From Marinigracilibium pacificum (lineage in GTDB: Bacteria; Bacteroidota; Bacteroidia; Cytophagales; Cyclobacteriaceae), in contig NZ_JABBNU010000007.1 in assembly GCF_012926615.1 (NCBI RefSeq), positions 62,001-126,000 on the forward strand: a DNA stretch of 64,000 nt. Reading direction: 5' to 3'. Within the stretch, counting starts at the first letter, position 1, and the number at the start of each line of letters is the position of its first letter. This document shows, one piece after another, positions 17,451 through 26,991 of this stretch. Both the position numbers and the translations under genes were made by a program. The notes beneath the pieces were generated by a model that made no database searches, was not told the origin of the DNA, and was given only the letters and a program-made list of their open reading frames with translations.

Positions 17451-18869
17451 TAGAGTATTAGTTCTTTTCTTTTCTTCAAGAGGCATACTTGCCATTTGAA
17501 CAATAAGGTCACCTTTTTTAACATATCCCATTTTTTCGATAATCTTCTTTTGATCTTCAAAAGTCTCATCGGTTGTTGGGCCACCATCATAATAAATGCC
17601 TCTAACACCCCAAACAAGGCTTAGTACATTTAGTAATTTTTTATTGCTGGTGAAAATAAATATATGAGCTTTAGGTCTGTGACAAGATGCTCTGATGCCA
17701 GTATAACCTGAATTAGTTATTCCGAAAATCGCCTTAGCCTCAGTTCTCTTGGCCAGTCGACAAGCAACAAGAACAAGGTTATCACTCACAAATGTTGGTG
17801 ATTCATCCCTTACAAAACTAGTGTGGTGGAAGTAAATACTTTCTGTTCTTGACTCAACAATTGAGATTGTTTTAGCCATACTAGTTACAGATTCCACAGG
17901 ATATTTTCCCGCTGCTGACTCAGCAGAAAGCATTAAAGTATCGGCTCCATCCATTACTGCATTTGCAATGTCATTTGTTTCTGCTCGGGTTGGGCGAGGG
18001 TTCTCAATCATGCTTTCCATCATTTGAGTAGCAATGATTACAGGTCTGCCTATAAGATTACATTTTCTAACGATATCTTTCTGGATAGTAGGAACTTCTT
18101 CCATTACCACTTCAACACCAAGATCACCTCGGGCAACCATAATAGCATCAGTAACTTCGATAATTTCATCTATATTATCAACTGCCTGAGGTTTTTCAAT
18201 TTTGGCAATAACTCGAGCTGAACGCCCTGCATCTGAAATTCTTTTCTTGATATCACGAACGTCATCTGCTTTTCTAACAAACGAAAGAGCAATCCAGTCA
18301 ACATCTTGTTCAAGGCCGAACTCAAGATCTCTAATGTCTTTTTCAGTTAATGATGGTGCTGATACTTCAGATTGAGGTAGGTTAATACCTTTTCTTGATT
18401 TTAAAGGGCCACCATAAACAATCTCCGTTACGACCTCAGTAGGGCTGGTCGATAATACTTTAAGCTCGATTTTTCCATCATCGATAAGAATCATTTCGCC
18501 CTCTTTTACATCATTCACGATGTCTTTGTAGGTAGTTCCTATACGCTCCGCATTGCCGACAACATCTTCAGTAGTAATAGTTAATTTATCACCTTCTTTT
18601 ATGATTACTTCACCATTTTCGACTTCCTGAGTTCTTATTTTAGGTCCTTGAAGGTCTTGAAGTAAGGCAACATGAGTACCAAGCTCTTCATTAAGCTCAC
18701 GAACGAAATCTATTACCTTTTTATGGTCTTCGTGTGTTCCATGAGAAAAATTTAATCTGAATACATCAGCTCCGGCCCTTATGAGCTTTCTTAACATATC
18801 CTTATTGTTACTAGCCGGACCAACAGTAGCAATAATTTTTGTTTTATTAAAATTAATTTCTTTTGACAT
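17433..18869 (-). CDS. pyk: Pyruvate kinase
   Basis: Catalyses phosphoenolpyruvate + ADP to pyruvate + ATP, the last step of glycolysis. Motifs seen: TKIIATVGPAS near the start, FRLNFSHGTHEDH (about 38-50), LLQDLQGPKIRT (about 70-81), and the signature IAKIEKPQAVDNIDEIIE followed by MVARGDLGVE (about 215-246). MSAESAAGKYPVE precedes the C-terminal allosteric domain. The 478 residues are standard. It lies 3 bases after the IPExxxVDY-family gene, so the two are cotranscribed. pfkA, another control point of glycolysis, is also in the window (24.6 kb) but not linked. Confidence 0.97.
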   Translation of the reverse strand: MSKEINFNKTKIIATVGPASNNKDMLRKLIRAGADVFRLNFSHGTHEDHKKVIDFVRELNEELGTHVALLQDLQGPKIRTQEVENGEVIIKEGDKLTITTEDVVGNAERIGTTYKDIVNDVKEGEMILIDDGKIELKVLSTSPTEVVTEIVYGGPLKSRKGINLPQSEVSAPSLTEKDIRDLEFGLEQDVDWIALSFVRKADDVRDIKKRISDAGRSARVIAKIEKPQAVDNIDEIIEVTDAIMVARGDLGVEVVMEEVPTIQKDIVRKCNLIGRPVIIATQMMESMIENPRPTRAETNDIANAVMDGADTLMLSAESAAGKYPVESVTSMAKTISIVESRTESIYFHHTSFVRDESPTFVSDNLVLVACRLAKRTEAKAIFGITNSGYTGIRASCHRPKAHIFIFTSNKKLLNVLSLVWGVRGIYYDGGPTTDETFEDQKKIIEKMGYVKKGDLIVQMASMPLEEKKRTNTLKIDMI

Positions 18870-18872
18870 CTG

Positions 18873-19295
18873 TTAAAATAATAAGTTTTCCTTTGACTTT
18901 ATTTGAGTGTAGTCTATGGGTATTACAAAATTTATTTCATCTAATGATTTGATTTTAGCAATCATTTCACTGGCATTGAAGGAATCACTTTCCTTTATCA
19001 AAAGAAGAAAGTCAAACTGCTTGAGTTCAGGAATTAAGAACAAATTACCTATTCTTTCATGATTTGCAGCTTTATTTTCAATTAACTTTATAAACCCTGC
19101 AGGTGTTTCATAAAGATAATTACAAATTTCCAGATTTTCTTCTCCGATGTTAAGCATGAAATCATTTTCCTTCACCAGACTTAAATTAAAAAGTTTATTT
19201 AGCAGCCAGGCTAATTTGTATGGTTTTAATGTACATGAAATACCAACTGCCTTAAAATCAATAGTTAAGCTTTTCTGAAGCTTTGTTTTCTTCAT
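18873..19295 (-). CDS. IPExxxVDY-family protein of unknown function
   Basis: A 140-residue protein carrying IPELKQFDFLLLI, a close match to the IPExxxVDY motif that names this Bacteroidota family. No catalytic residues or membrane segments are seen, so it is probably cytoplasmic. It begins with a basic segment (MKKTKLQKSLTIDF). It sits directly upstream of pyk with 3 bases between, an arrangement I recall as common in this phylum, which suggests a link to central metabolism. The biochemical role is unknown. Confidence 0.82.
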   Translation of the reverse strand: MKKTKLQKSLTIDFKAVGISCTLKPYKLAWLLNKLFNLSLVKENDFMLNIGEENLEICNYLYETPAGFIKLIENKAANHERIGNLFLIPELKQFDFLLLIKESDSFNASEMIAKIKSLDEINFVIPIDYTQIKSKENLLF

Positions 19296-19540
19296 TCCTG
19301 TTTAAGTTTTCAATGTTAAGAAGCATTTTTTACCTGACCGTAATTCGACAATGAAAAAGTGCCTCTAAAGCAAGATAATTTAGTTATTTTTGAATATTTT
19401 ACTTACTGTATTGCGAAATAGTTAAGAAATATAATCAAATGGGTCTGTAATTGCTTTTATAATAAGTTTATTGAATTTGTTTGATTTTATAACTTTAAAT
19501 CTATTTCTTTGCAGTGGATTTTAACTAAATACTTTTAGCG

Positions 19541-19777
19541 ATGTCTGAAATAGCACAAAAAGTAAAAGCAATTATTGTTGACAAGCTTGGTGTAGAAGAT
19601 TCAGAAGTAACAACTGAAGCAAGCTTTACAAATGACTTGGGAGCAGATTCCCTTGACACTGTTGAACTGATCATGGAATTTGAAAAAGAGTTCAATATTT
19701 CTATTCCTGACGACCAGGCTGAAAACATTCAGACTGTAGGTCAAGCAATCAGCTACCTCGAGGAAAACGTTAAGTAA
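19541..19777 (+). CDS. acpP: Acyl carrier protein
   Basis: This 78-residue acidic protein carries growing acyl chains on a phosphopantetheine arm. The modification site is the Ser in [16 protein letters not shown] (about residue 37), and the overall helix pattern is standard. It is followed after 39 bases by fabF, the usual gene order. The 245-base gap upstream holds no other gene. It contains AT-rich promoter-like sequence, including TATTTCTTTG near 19500-19512, which resembles the -7 element with extra spacer bases. Codon use suggests high expression. Confidence 0.98.
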   Translation: MSEIAQKVKAIIVDKLGVEDSEVTTEASFTNDLGADSLDTVELIMEFEKEFNISIPDDQAENIQTVGQAISYLEENVK

Positions 19778-19816
19778 TTTTTATTTAACCTAAAAACGTA
19801 TTTCATTACTCTTTAT

Positions 19817-21067
19817 ATGAAATATACGAGAAGAGTTGTTGTAACAGGAATTGGCGCGCTAACTCCTATTGGTAATACTGCTCCTGAATTTTGGGACGGA
19901 TTATCAAAGGGAGTTAGTGGTGCTGCTCCTATCACACGTTTCGACGCAGAGAAGTTTCGAACGAAATTTGCGTGCGAAGTGAAGAATTTCGACCCTAATG
20001 ATCATCTGGATCGCAAAGAAGCGAGAAAGATGGATCCTTATACATGGTACGCAATGGTTACGGCTGAGGAAGCTTTCAACGATAGTCAGTTGAAGGATTA
20101 TGACTCGGATCGTGCCGGTGTTATCTGGGGTTCTGGTATCGGAGGTCTTAGAACATTCACTGATGAAGTGATGTCTTTCGCCAATGGTGACGGTACACCT
20201 AGATTTAATCCATTTTTCATCCCGAAAATGATCGCTGATATTTCAGCTGGTTATATCTCAATCAAATATGGTTTCAGAGGCCCGAATTTTGCAACCGTTT
20301 CTGCGTGTGCATCTTCTACCAATGCAATCATTGACGCAATGAATTATATCAGATTAGGACATGCCGATATCATCATGACTGGTGGTTCTGAAGCAGCTGT
20401 TACTGAGCCTGGTATGGGTGGCTTTAATTCTATGAAAGCACTTTCTGAGCGAAATGATTCTCCGGAAACTGCTTCAAGACCATTTGATAAAGATAGAGAT
20501 GGATTCGTCCTTGGTGAAGGTGCTGGTGCACTTGTACTAGAGGAATACGAACATGCGAAAAAGCGTGGTGCTAAAATTTATGCTGAAGTAATCGGAGGAG
20601 GTATGTCCGCTGATGCTCACCATATTACGGCTCCACATCCTGATGGTCTTGGTGCTACAAATGTTATGATCAATGCGTTAAGAGACGCAGAGATTGATCC
20701 GTCTGAAGTACAGTACATCAATGTGCATGGAACCTCAACACCTCTAGGTGATATGAGTGAGGTAAAAGCCATACAGAAAGTGTTTGGTGACCATGCCTAT
20801 AACTTAAATATTTCATCTACTAAGTCGATGACTGGTCACCTTTTAGGTGCTGCCGGTGCGATCGAATCTATTGCCTGTTTAATGGCTATCAATAAGGGGA
20901 TTGTCCCTCCAACGATAAACCATTTTACTGACGATGACGAGATCGATGGTCGATTAAACTTTACCTTTAACGAGGCGCAAGAAAGGGAAGTAAATATTGC
21001 TCTCTCAAATACTTTTGGATTTGGAGGTCATAATACTTCAGTGATATTCAAAAAATTGGTTGATTAG
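19817..21067 (+). CDS. fabF: 3-oxoacyl-[acyl-carrier-protein] synthase II
   Basis: This condensing enzyme extends acyl-ACP with malonyl-ACP. The catalytic triad is visible: Cys in TVSACASSTNAI (about residue 165), His in NVHGTSTPLGD (about 306) and His in KSMTGHLLGAAGA (about 342). The C-terminal NTFGFGGHNTSVIF is characteristic. The 416 residues are standard. It lies between acpP and rnc, the stop being shared by one base with the GTG of rnc. The gene is less AT-rich than its neighbours and uses more C-ending codons, consistent with high expression rather than transfer. Confidence 0.97.
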   Translation: MKYTRRVVVTGIGALTPIGNTAPEFWDGLSKGVSGAAPITRFDAEKFRTKFACEVKNFDPNDHLDRKEARKMDPYTWYAMVTAEEAFNDSQLKDYDSDRAGVIWGSGIGGLRTFTDEVMSFANGDGTPRFNPFFIPKMIADISAGYISIKYGFRGPNFATVSACASSTNAIIDAMNYIRLGHADIIMTGGSEAAVTEPGMGGFNSMKALSERNDSPETASRPFDKDRDGFVLGEGAGALVLEEYEHAKKRGAKIYAEVIGGGMSADAHHITAPHPDGLGATNVMINALRDAEIDPSEVQYINVHGTSTPLGDMSEVKAIQKVFGDHAYNLNISSTKSMTGHLLGAAGAIESIACLMAINKGIVPPTINHFTDDDEIDGRLNFTFNEAQEREVNIALSNTFGFGGHNTSVIFKKLVD

Positions 21068-21813
21068 TGTGGAGATTGTTTCCTCGATTTTTTTCGAAAT
21101 TTAAGTACCGAAAAGGTAAAAATAAAAAACTTTCAGAAGCTGTAAGGAATATTGTCGGGTTCAGACCCGTCAATATTCACTTATACTTCCTGGCCTCTCA
21201 GCATACTTCTGTTGCTCAGATGAATGTCGCAGGAAAAAGAGATAGCTATGAGCGTCTCGAGTTTCTTGGTGATGCCGTTCTGGGAATGGTAGTTGGTGAA
21301 TATCTATTCAAAAAATATCCATTTAAAGACGAAGGCTTTCTTACCGAAATTCGCTCAAGAATTGTAAACAGAGAGAGCTTAAACCGACTTGCAAAAAAAG
21401 TTGGAGTAAATAATTTTGTGGAGTATAATCCCGGCGGGAAAAGACATAATTACAAATATGTTTTTGGTAATTCTTTGGAGGCATTAATTGGTGCCGTCTA
21501 TTTGGATCATGGTTTTGGCAGATGCCGCCATTTCATCATTAAAAGATTATTAATTCCACATTTTGATCTTGAAAAACTCATAAAGAGCAACACTAATTTC
21601 AAATCCCGTGTAATAGAGTGGTCTCAAAAAACTAACACCTCAGTTGATTTTATTGTCCAGGAGATAGAAACTGAAGGTCACCTTAAAGAATTTAAGGCTG
21701 AGCTAATAGTTGACGGCAATAAAATGAGTGAAGGAATCGGAAATAGTAAGAAAAAAGCAGAACAAATTGCGGCAGAACGTGCTATAGATAGTATCTTCGA
21801 TAAGAAGGATTGA
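21067..21813 (+). CDS. rnc: Ribonuclease III
   Basis: Cleaves double-stranded RNA, including rRNA precursors. The catalytic signature ERLEFLGDAVLGMVV lies near residues 61-75, with further acidic residues in GNSLEALIGAVYLDHGFG (about 137-154). A double-stranded-RNA-binding domain fills the end (about 175-245, ending in KKAEQIAAERAID). An N-terminal basic extension (RFFSKFKYRKGKNKK) precedes the nuclease domain. Translation starts at a GTG overlapping the fabF stop by one base, so it is coupled to fabF. The acpP-fabF-rnc order is common in bacteria. Confidence 0.95.
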   Translation: MWRLFPRFFSKFKYRKGKNKKLSEAVRNIVGFRPVNIHLYFLASQHTSVAQMNVAGKRDSYERLEFLGDAVLGMVVGEYLFKKYPFKDEGFLTEIRSRIVNRESLNRLAKKVGVNNFVEYNPGGKRHNYKYVFGNSLEALIGAVYLDHGFGRCRHFIIKRLLIPHFDLEKLIKSNTNFKSRVIEWSQKTNTSVDFIVQEIETEGHLKEFKAELIVDGNKMSEGIGNSKKKAEQIAAERAIDSIFDKKD

Positions 21814-21826
21814 AATCTTTAGCTTT

Positions 21827-23689
21827 ATGAAAAAAATGCGTTTAGCCGGAGCTGCTTTAAATCAGACCCCGCTTAACTGGAAGGAAAACCTTTCTAATAT
21901 AAGACAAGCAATATTTGAGGCTGAAAAAGAGAATGCAGATATTCTTTGTTTACCAGAGTTATGTATTACAGGATATGGCTGTGAAGATCTATTTCTAAGT
22001 AATTGGCTTCCTGAAAAAGCTTTAAATAAACTTGTTGAAATCATTCCTTTAGTCAATGATTGCTTTACAATTGTCGGATTACCAATAAGGTTTGAAGGGA
22101 AAACCTATAATTGTGCCGCAGCAATTTATCAGCAGGAACTTCTTGGATTATATTGTAAACAGTGGCTTGCTGATGAAGGAGTTCATTATGAGCCTCGCTG
22201 GTTTTCACCATGGCCTTCCGGAGTGATGAGTAATATCGAAATTAATAGTCAATTTTATCCGATTGGTGATATTACAATAAATCATAAAGGTATAAAAATC
22301 GGTTTTGAAATTTGCGAGGATGCCTGGAGAGGTGAATTGCGTCCGGGTTATAAATTAAAAGAGAAAGGTGTTGATCTGATATTAAATCCTAGTGCATCTC
22401 ATTTTGCTTTTGGTAAAAGTAACTTCAGGGAACACCTTATTGTGGATAGCAGTAAACTATTTGACTGTGTTTATTTGTATTCAAACCTGCTTGGAAATGA
22501 AACGGGCAGAATGATATTTGACGGAGAGGTATTTATTGCTCAAAAAGGTAAGCTGATTCAAAAGAATAGAAGATTATCTTTTCAATCTGTCAACCTGGTA
22601 ACAGCTGAAGTTGATTTTACTGGTAAATACATTCCGCAGGAGCTTGCCTACGATGATCAGGATAAATACCTGGAATTTGATAAAGCCATTGCTCTAGCTT
22701 TATTTGATTACCTTCGAAAAAGCAGAAGTAAATGTTTTGTTCTTTCATTGAGTGGGGGAGCAGATAGTGCCTGTTGTGCAATAATGGTTGCTGAAATGGT
22801 CAGGAGGGGAGTTGAAGATCTGGGGATTGACGGATTTGTAGCAAAGGCCGGAATTCCTGATCGAAAGTTTAAAAGCGTAGAGGATATAACCGACGATATG
22901 CTTTATACAGCTTATCAGGCAACAAAAAATTCATCTGAAGATACCTATCTGGCTGCTAAAGAAATAGCAGAGTCAGTAGGAGCAACTTTCTATTCATGGA
23001 ATATTGATGATGTCGTAAGTGACTATACAAATATTTATGAAAATACCACTGGTGAAAAGCTTACCTGGGAAGATCATGATATTCCACTTCAAAATATTCA
23101 GGCAAGATCGAGGGCTCCTATGATTTGGTTATTGACAAATGTTAAAGGAGGTCTGCTTCTGGCAACATCTAATCGAAGTGAGGGAGATGTAGGGTATGCC
23201 ACAATGGATGGAGATACTTCAGGAAGCATTTCGCCCATTGCTGGTGTTGATAAGACATTTATAAGAAACTGGCTAAAGTGGGCAGAAAAGGAACGTGGGT
23301 TTTATGGATTAAATAGGGTGAATAATCTTGCTCCTACAGCTGAATTGCGGCCCTCAGACAAGAACCAGACTGATGAGTCTGACTTGATGCCGTACCACAT
23401 ACTTGCTAAGATTGAGCGAGAAGCCATATTCCAAAGGAAGGCACCGATTGAGGTGTATCAAAGCCTGAAGGAAGCTGATCTTTGTAGCAATAAAGAACTT
23501 AAAAGATTTATTATAAAGTTTTTCAGACTGTGGTCAATCAATCAATGGAAACGCGAACGTTTTGCACCATCTTTTCACTTAGATGAATTTAATGTTGATC
23601 CAAAAACATGGTGTAGATTTCCAATTTTAAGCGGAGCTTTTAGTGAAGAAATTGAGGAATTGGTGAATATAAATCCGGATGATGAATAA
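21827..23689 (+). CDS. nadE: Glutamine-dependent NAD+ synthetase
   Basis: Makes NAD+ from deamido-NAD+ using ammonia from glutamine. It is a two-domain protein of 620 residues. An N-terminal nitrilase-type amidase (about 5-270) carries its active-site Glu in LCLPELCITGYG and Cys in GFEICEDAWRG. The C-terminal synthetase (about 290-610) has the ATP PP-loop LSLSGGADSACCA. Ammonia is thus channelled internally and no separate amidase is needed. It starts 13 bases after rnc and overlaps miaA by 11 bases, indicating a continuing transcript. Confidence 0.96.
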   Translation: MKKMRLAGAALNQTPLNWKENLSNIRQAIFEAEKENADILCLPELCITGYGCEDLFLSNWLPEKALNKLVEIIPLVNDCFTIVGLPIRFEGKTYNCAAAIYQQELLGLYCKQWLADEGVHYEPRWFSPWPSGVMSNIEINSQFYPIGDITINHKGIKIGFEICEDAWRGELRPGYKLKEKGVDLILNPSASHFAFGKSNFREHLIVDSSKLFDCVYLYSNLLGNETGRMIFDGEVFIAQKGKLIQKNRRLSFQSVNLVTAEVDFTGKYIPQELAYDDQDKYLEFDKAIALALFDYLRKSRSKCFVLSLSGGADSACCAIMVAEMVRRGVEDLGIDGFVAKAGIPDRKFKSVEDITDDMLYTAYQATKNSSEDTYLAAKEIAESVGATFYSWNIDDVVSDYTNIYENTTGEKLTWEDHDIPLQNIQARSRAPMIWLLTNVKGGLLLATSNRSEGDVGYATMDGDTSGSISPIAGVDKTFIRNWLKWAEKERGFYGLNRVNNLAPTAELRPSDKNQTDESDLMPYHILAKIEREAIFQRKAPIEVYQSLKEADLCSNKELKRFIIKFFRLWSINQWKRERFAPSFHLDEFNVDPKTWCRFPILSGAFSEEIEELVNINPDDE

Positions 23690-24590
23690 GTTGGTGGTAT
23701 TTATAGGTGGCCCAACGGCAAGTGGTAAAACTGGTTTGTCAATAGAGTTGGCAAAGAGATTTTCTACTGTAATCATTAGTGCAGATTCTCGCCAAATGTA
23801 TAAAGAAATGTCAATTGGTACTGCTAAACCGGACCTTGAAGAACTTAATGCTGTTAAACACTTTTTAGTGGACGACAGAAGTATTCAGTCTCCTATGAAT
23901 GCTGGTGACTTTGAGCGTGAGGCTTTGGAAATTATTTCTTCTATCAATAAAGAAGTGATTTTTGTTGTTGGGGGAACAGGACTTTATATGAAGGCCCTAT
24001 ATGATGGGCTTGATGAATTTCCGGAAGTACCGGATGAAATCAGACATAAGTGGAATCAATTATTTGAAGATAAGGGGTTAGATTATCTCCAATCCCTTTT
24101 GAAAGAAAAAGATCCGGAATATTATGAATCTGTTGATTTAGACAATCCACGAAGGCTGATACGAGCGCTTGAGGTGATAGAAGTGTCTGGTGAACCGTAT
24201 TCTTCGTTTAGAAGCGGATCGTCTGTTCAGCGTGATTTTAGAGTGCTTAAATTGGCTCTTGACGTTGATCGTGAACATTTGTATCATAGAATTAATGAGA
24301 GAATGGATAAAATGATCGAAAAAGGATTATTTAAAGAGGCAGAAAGTTTATTTGATTATCGTGAATTGCAACCTTTAAAAACAGTTGGATATCAGGAAAT
24401 TATGGGGTTTCTGGAAAAGGAGTACGATTATGAGGAGACAGTTAGACTATTAAAAAGAAACTCCAGAAGATATGCAAAAAGGCAAATGACATGGTTTAGA
24501 CGTGAAGAATTTGAATGGGTTGATTCAAAAGATATTAACAAGATTGAAATGATTATAAAAACAGAATTAGAAAAAATGAAAGAGGGCTGA
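23679..24590 (+). CDS. miaA: tRNA dimethylallyltransferase
   Basis: Adds a dimethylallyl group to A37 of tRNAs reading codons that begin with U. The P-loop GGPTASGKT is at about residues 9-17, followed by the catalytic-Asp region IISADSRQMYKEMSIGTAKP. VVGGTGLYMKALYDG is near 96-110, and the tRNA-contacting segment QMTWFRRE is at the end. The 303 residues are normal. The start overlaps the end of nadE by 11 bases. With tgt and ispE this window holds two tRNA-modification genes and one isoprenoid-supply gene. The stop codon lies inside a terminator hairpin. Confidence 0.96.
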   Translation: MMNKLVVFIGGPTASGKTGLSIELAKRFSTVIISADSRQMYKEMSIGTAKPDLEELNAVKHFLVDDRSIQSPMNAGDFEREALEIISSINKEVIFVVGGTGLYMKALYDGLDEFPEVPDEIRHKWNQLFEDKGLDYLQSLLKEKDPEYYESVDLDNPRRLIRALEVIEVSGEPYSSFRSGSSVQRDFRVLKLALDVDREHLYHRINERMDKMIEKGLFKEAESLFDYRELQPLKTVGYQEIMGFLEKEYDYEETVRLLKRNSRRYAKRQMTWFRREEFEWVDSKDINKIEMIIKTELEKMKEG

Positions 24591-24607
24591 TTTCAGCCCT
24601 CTTTTTT
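24581..24607. terminator. Bidirectional terminator between miaA and pfkA
   Basis: AGAGGGCTG and CAGCCCTCT form a nine-base-pair stem with a four-base loop, followed by six T on the plus strand and preceded by A-rich sequence serving the minus strand. It includes the miaA stop codon and ends at the pfkA stop. Confidence 0.9.
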
Positions 24608-25580
24608 ATATACTTAGAATTTCTACCATTCTGATGAGATCCTGAGTCAGAGGTTTTTCTTTTGTTATGCTATCATGAAAAGTAGTAAATGTAACTTCAT
24701 CGTTAATTACACCCACCATAACTCCTGATTCACCTTTCATTAGACCCTCAACAGCTGCTAGCCCCAAACGGCTGGCAAGAATTCTATCCTGTGCTGTAGG
24801 AGTACCACCTCTTTGAACGTGTCCTAAAATAGTTACCCGGATATCTTTTAGGTCTTTAACTTTGGATTTAACTTTCTCTGCAATTTCAAAGGCGTTACCT
24901 TCTTCATCACCTTCTGCAATAACTACGATACTTGAAGTTTTACTACGGCTCCATCCTTTTTTCAAGGCAGCGATTACTTCATTAATTGTCGTTTTGGTTT
25001 CAGGTACCATAACCATTTCAGCACCTCCGCCAATTCCTGATTGGATTGCAATATACCCTGAGTCACGCCCCATTACTTCAATGAAAAATACGCGGTCATG
25101 AGAATCTGCAGTATCACGGATATTGTCAACAGCACTAAGTGCAGTGTTAACTGCTGTATCAAAACCTATTGTTTTGTCAGTACCATAGATATCATTGTCA
25201 ATAGTTCCCGGTATACCGATTACTGGAATGCCATATTCTTCATGAAAAATTTTAGCACCAGTAAAGGTACCATCACCTCCAATTGCTATTAATGCATCAA
25301 TCCCAAATTTTGTAAGGTTATCATATGCCTTTTTCCTTCCTTCAGGATCTCTGAATTCTTTGCAACGAGCAGATTTTAAAACAGTCCCTGCTCTTTGTAT
25401 AATATTACTAACTGAGTGAGAGTTTAGGGGAATAATATCGCCATCAATCATCCCCTTATATCCATATCTAATGCCGTATACCTCAATTCCGTAGTAGATA
25501 CATCCCCTAACTACTGCTCTCAATGCAGCGTTCATTCCAGGAGCGTCTCCACCTGAAGTAAATACACCAATTTTTTTCAT
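24606..25580 (-). CDS. pfkA: ATP-dependent 6-phosphofructokinase
   Basis: Phosphorylates fructose-6-phosphate in glycolysis. Motifs: GVFTSGGDAPGMNAALRAVV (ATP site, about 5-24), AIGGDGTFTGA (about 99-109), the catalytic GIPGTIDNDIYGTDKTIGFD (about 122-141), EVMGRDSGYIA (about 168-178) and LGHVQRGGTPTA (about 245-256). The Gly-Gly-Asp-Gly form is typical of ATP-dependent rather than PPi-dependent enzymes. The 324 residues are standard. The gene stands alone and converges on miaA over a shared terminator. Confidence 0.97.
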   Translation of the reverse strand: MKKIGVFTSGGDAPGMNAALRAVVRGCIYYGIEVYGIRYGYKGMIDGDIIPLNSHSVSNIIQRAGTVLKSARCKEFRDPEGRKKAYDNLTKFGIDALIAIGGDGTFTGAKIFHEEYGIPVIGIPGTIDNDIYGTDKTIGFDTAVNTALSAVDNIRDTADSHDRVFFIEVMGRDSGYIAIQSGIGGGAEMVMVPETKTTINEVIAALKKGWSRSKTSSIVVIAEGDEEGNAFEIAEKVKSKVKDLKDIRVTILGHVQRGGTPTAQDRILASRLGLAAVEGLMKGESGVMVGVINDEVTFTTFHDSITKEKPLTQDLIRMVEILSI

Positions 25581-25652
25581 GCCTATTTTACCCTTTTAAT
25601 TTAAATCGCATAATATTAATTTTTTTTTAATTCATGTGGTAACTTCAAAATT

Positions 25653-25660
25653 TATATTTG
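25653..25660 (+). promoter_or_regulatory. -7 promoter element of the GT4 gene
   Basis: TATATTTG matches TAnnTTTG and lies 26 bases before the ATG at 25687. Confidence 0.65.
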
Positions 25661-25686
25661 TGTAGAATTGACAAAACTTAAAATAA

Positions 25687-26991
25687 ATGCACAATATTTT
25701 AATAATTTCTTATTATTGGCCCCCAAGTGGCGGTGGTGGAGTGCAACGATGGTTAAAATTTACCAAATATTTACCAGAGTTTGGTGTAAATCCCATTGTG
25801 TTTACTCCGGAAAATCCAACGTTTGCATTTCGTGATGAATCTTTATTAAGTGATGTTGGGGAAGAGTTGGAAGTTATTAAATTTCCAATTTGGGAACCAT
25901 ATAAACTTTTACCTGGGAAATCTAAGCCTTCTAAAAAGTCTGGACAAGCATTTGATAATGAAAACAGGACTTTATTACAAGAATTGATTGTTTGGGCAAG
26001 GGGAAATATGATTGTGCCTGATCCCAGGGTTTTTTGGGTGCGACCTTCTGTTAAATTTTTAACTACCTGGTTAAAGGATCGTAATATCGATATGATAATT
26101 ACAACTGGCCCACCTCACAGTATGCACCTGATTGGCAAGAAATTAAAAAAGAAAACCGGTATTCCATGGATTGCAGATTTTCGAGACCCATGGTCTGAAT
26201 GGCATCAATTAAGGCATTTGAAAGTTTCAAAACCAGTTTTAAAAGTTCATAGACATCTTGAAAAGACTATATTCAAAAATGCTAATGCAGTAATTACTGT
26301 TAGTCCTGGCATGGCAGATGATCTGACAAGATTGGGGTCAAAAAATGTAAAAGTAGTAAGCAATGGTTTTGACCATGAGGATATTCCGACTAGTTTAAAT
26401 CAATTAAAACCTGATAAATTTCTCATTTCTTATGTTGGTACCATCGATGACTTGAGAGACCCGAAGCCATTTTTAAAAGCATTAAAAATGTGGCTTGATG
26501 AAAACCCGGAAAGGCTGGAAGAAACCGAAATGCGAATTCATGGTATAATAAGTGAATCATTCTTTGGAGGAATGCTTAAAGATAAAATGCTTTCCGAAGT
26601 TGTGAAAATAGGGGAGTATTTGTCTCATGATCAGGTTTTTAATTTGGTTGGTAAATCTGCAGCCCTTTTGTTATTGCTTTCAAAGTTTGGTAATAGTAAA
26701 GGGTTTTTAACTGGAAAACTATTTGAATATATTGCTTCTGGCCGTCCGATTTTAGGAGTGATTGATGATACTGGAGATGCTGCTGATTTAATTAGAACAG
26801 GTAAATATGGTTGGGTAGCAGATCCCGATGATATTTTGAGTATCAAATTAAATATTGAAAAGGCTTATCAGGAATATAAACAACAGAAAAATAACTATGA
26901 AATAAGGATTGACTCTCCTTATAGTAGAAAGAATTTAAGTAAAAAGCTTTCAGAAATTATTGATGAGGAGTTAGTAAAAGTTAAATCTTAA
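25687..26991 (+). CDS. Family 4 (GT-B) glycosyltransferase
   Basis: A cytoplasmic or membrane-associated glycosyltransferase for a surface glycan; donor and acceptor are unknown. The start IISYYWPPSGGGGVQRWLKF is the glycine-rich N-terminal loop of GT4 enzymes. The interdomain region ITVSPGMADDLTRLGSKNVK precedes the second Rossmann domain (about 235-430). KLFEYIASGRPILG (about 345-358) is the C-terminal donor-binding E-x7-E-like region. The 434 residues are typical. It converges with the flippase gene with an 11-base 3' overlap; the flippase makes a role in the same polysaccharide plausible. Confidence 0.88.
   Translation: MHNILIISYYWPPSGGGGVQRWLKFTKYLPEFGVNPIVFTPENPTFAFRDESLLSDVGEELEVIKFPIWEPYKLLPGKSKPSKKSGQAFDNENRTLLQELIVWARGNMIVPDPRVFWVRPSVKFLTTWLKDRNIDMIITTGPPHSMHLIGKKLKKKTGIPWIADFRDPWSEWHQLRHLKVSKPVLKVHRHLEKTIFKNANAVITVSPGMADDLTRLGSKNVKVVSNGFDHEDIPTSLNQLKPDKFLISYVGTIDDLRDPKPFLKALKMWLDENPERLEETEMRIHGIISESFFGGMLKDKMLSEVVKIGEYLSHDQVFNLVGKSAALLLLLSKFGNSKGFLTGKLFEYIASGRPILGVIDDTGDAADLIRTGKYGWVADPDDILSIKLNIEKAYQEYKQQKNNYEIRIDSPYSRKNLSKKLSEIIDEELVKVKS

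Noticed and set aside
19296-19540. Possible small RNA or tRNA in the longest gene-free gap (245 bases)
   Set aside because: No cloverleaf, no stable hairpin with T-tract and no short coding frame with support; it looks like AT-rich promoter sequence.
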